Shown piece after piece: positions 6,034 through 6,630 of a DNA stretch of 6,630 nt; within the stretch, counting starts at the first letter, position 1; the number at the start of each line of letters is the position of its first letter. The translations under genes were made by a program, and so were the position numbers. The DNA is from Thiorhodovibrio sp. Lineage in GTDB: Bacteria > Pseudomonadota > Gammaproteobacteria > Chromatiales > Chromatiaceae. Location: NCBI GenBank assembly GCA_007128075.1, contig SKYD01000262.1, positions 1 through 6,630 of the forward strand, given 5' to 3'. The notes beneath the pieces are model-generated. The model did no database searches. It was not told the DNA's origin and saw nothing but the letters and a program-made list of their open reading frames with translations.

Positions 6034-6630
6034 CCCAGCAATCGGTGCTGAAAATCACCGCCCTGTTTCAGCATGTCCATGGTCAAGCAGTGCTGGCGGA
6101 TGTTGAGTTCACGCTGACAGTTGGTGAGCGGTTGTTGATTATCGGTCCCAATGGTGGCGGCAAAAGTTTACTGGTGCGGCTGATTTTGGGGTTGGATGTT
6201 CCCTCGGCAGGGACGCTGACGCTGTTCGGTACGCCACCCAGCCGCCAGCGTGGGCGAGTGGGGGCAGTGCTCCAGGGCGGCGCCTTGCTTGCCGAGCTAT
6301 CGGTGCTTGACAATCTGCTGCTGCCGTTGCGCCAGCGCGGGCTAAGGGCCGAGGCATTGGCGCGAGCGGCACGGTTGGCACTCACCCGGCTGCAACTCGA
6401 TGGCCTCGAACACCATCATCCGCGCACCCTGTCGTTGGGCCAACAACGCCGCGTTGAGCTGGCGCGGGCCTTGATTCATCAACCCGAGCTGTTGGTTTGG
6501 GATGGAGTCAGTGATGGCTTAGAGCCAAGCACGGTGCGCGAAATCGTTGCCCTTTTACATACTGAACAAAGCTATCGCCCACTGACCTTGCTGATGACCG
6601 ACAACAGCCTCACCGCTGCCACCCAAGCGA
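6030..6630 (+). CDS. MlaF-like ABC ATPase with degenerate catalytic motifs, 3'-truncated by window edge
   Basis: The first 200 residues of an ABC nucleotide-binding subunit, presumed partner of the preceding permease at the cytoplasmic face of the inner membrane. Walker A is intact: GPNGGGKS (39-46). The Q-loop region AVLQGGALLAELSVLDNLLLPLR resembles MlaF (FQSGALF...VFDNVAYPLR). Beyond that the motifs are altered. The signature is LSLGQ (134-138) instead of LSGGQ. Walker B reads LLVWDG, with Asp158 followed by Gly159 where the catalytic Glu belongs. The switch segment LLMTDNS has Thr190 where the H-loop His is expected. The frame is open to the window end, so it is not visibly frameshifted. 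Start: GTG 6030 gives a GTGA overlap with the permease stop; GTG 6027 and GTG 6021 are in frame too. The loss of catalytic residues suggests weak or absent ATP hydrolysis, or a regulatory or paired subunit; this is inference. Confidence 0.88.
   Translation, partial: MTQQSVLKITALFQHVHGQAVLADVEFTLTVGERLLIIGPNGGGKSLLVRLILGLDVPSAGTLTLFGTPPSRQRGRVGAVLQGGALLAELSVLDNLLLPLRQRGLRAEALARAARLALTRLQLDGLEHHHPRTLSLGQQRRVELARALIHQPELLVWDGVSDGLEPSTVREIVALLHTEQSYRPLTLLMTDNSLTAATQA

Noticed and set aside
6083..6385. Minus-strand reading frames opposite the ABC ATPase
   Set aside because: The plus strand holds an unmistakable Walker A and Q-loop; the antisense frames are compositionally biased shadows.

Overview
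The window reads as a chromosomal segment of a sulfur-oxidising gammaproteobacterium. The PurB is of the E. coli type, the adjacent YraN and DolP match the E. coli proteins motif for motif, and a sulfide:quinone oxidoreductase-like flavoprotein points to sulfide use. GC content is moderately high and fairly even across the genes, apart from an AT-rich patch in a 57-codon ORF. No species can be named from this sequence alone. All genes I support lie on the + strand.

Region 1 (1-2746). It starts with the 3' two thirds of purB (purine synthesis). After a 58-base gap comes an SQR-like gene with a very strong ribosome binding site. A 57-codon ORF with its own good Shine-Dalgarno follows directly; it encodes a basic, hydrophobic peptide I cannot assign. 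Three perfect inverted repeats occur between 2635 and 2746: a 13-bp stem inside the small ORF, a 9-bp stem whose loop starts with that ORF's stop codon, and a 9-bp terminator-like stem.

Region 2 (2747-2939). No convincing gene or RNA. There are only short candidate ORFs on either strand.

Region 3 (2940-6630). Five tightly packed or overlapping genes: yraN (predicted nuclease-fold protein), dolP (outer-membrane BON lipoprotein), a GlcD/D-lactate dehydrogenase-type FAD oxidoreductase, an MlaE-family permease and an MlaF-like ABC ATPase cut off by the window end. The last three junctions are a 22-base gap with no clear Shine-Dalgarno, a TGATG overlap and a GTGA overlap, so the genes are probably co-transcribed. 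DolP and an Mla-type transporter both relate to outer-membrane lipid homeostasis, which gives the cluster a plausible envelope theme.

The most notable observations are these. The ABC ATPase lacks the Walker B catalytic glutamate (Gly instead) and the H-loop histidine (Thr instead), and it has an altered signature motif. Its partner permease has His where MlaE proteins carry a conserved Glu. The unassigned small protein and the run of inverted repeats at the end of the sqr operon are also worth following up.
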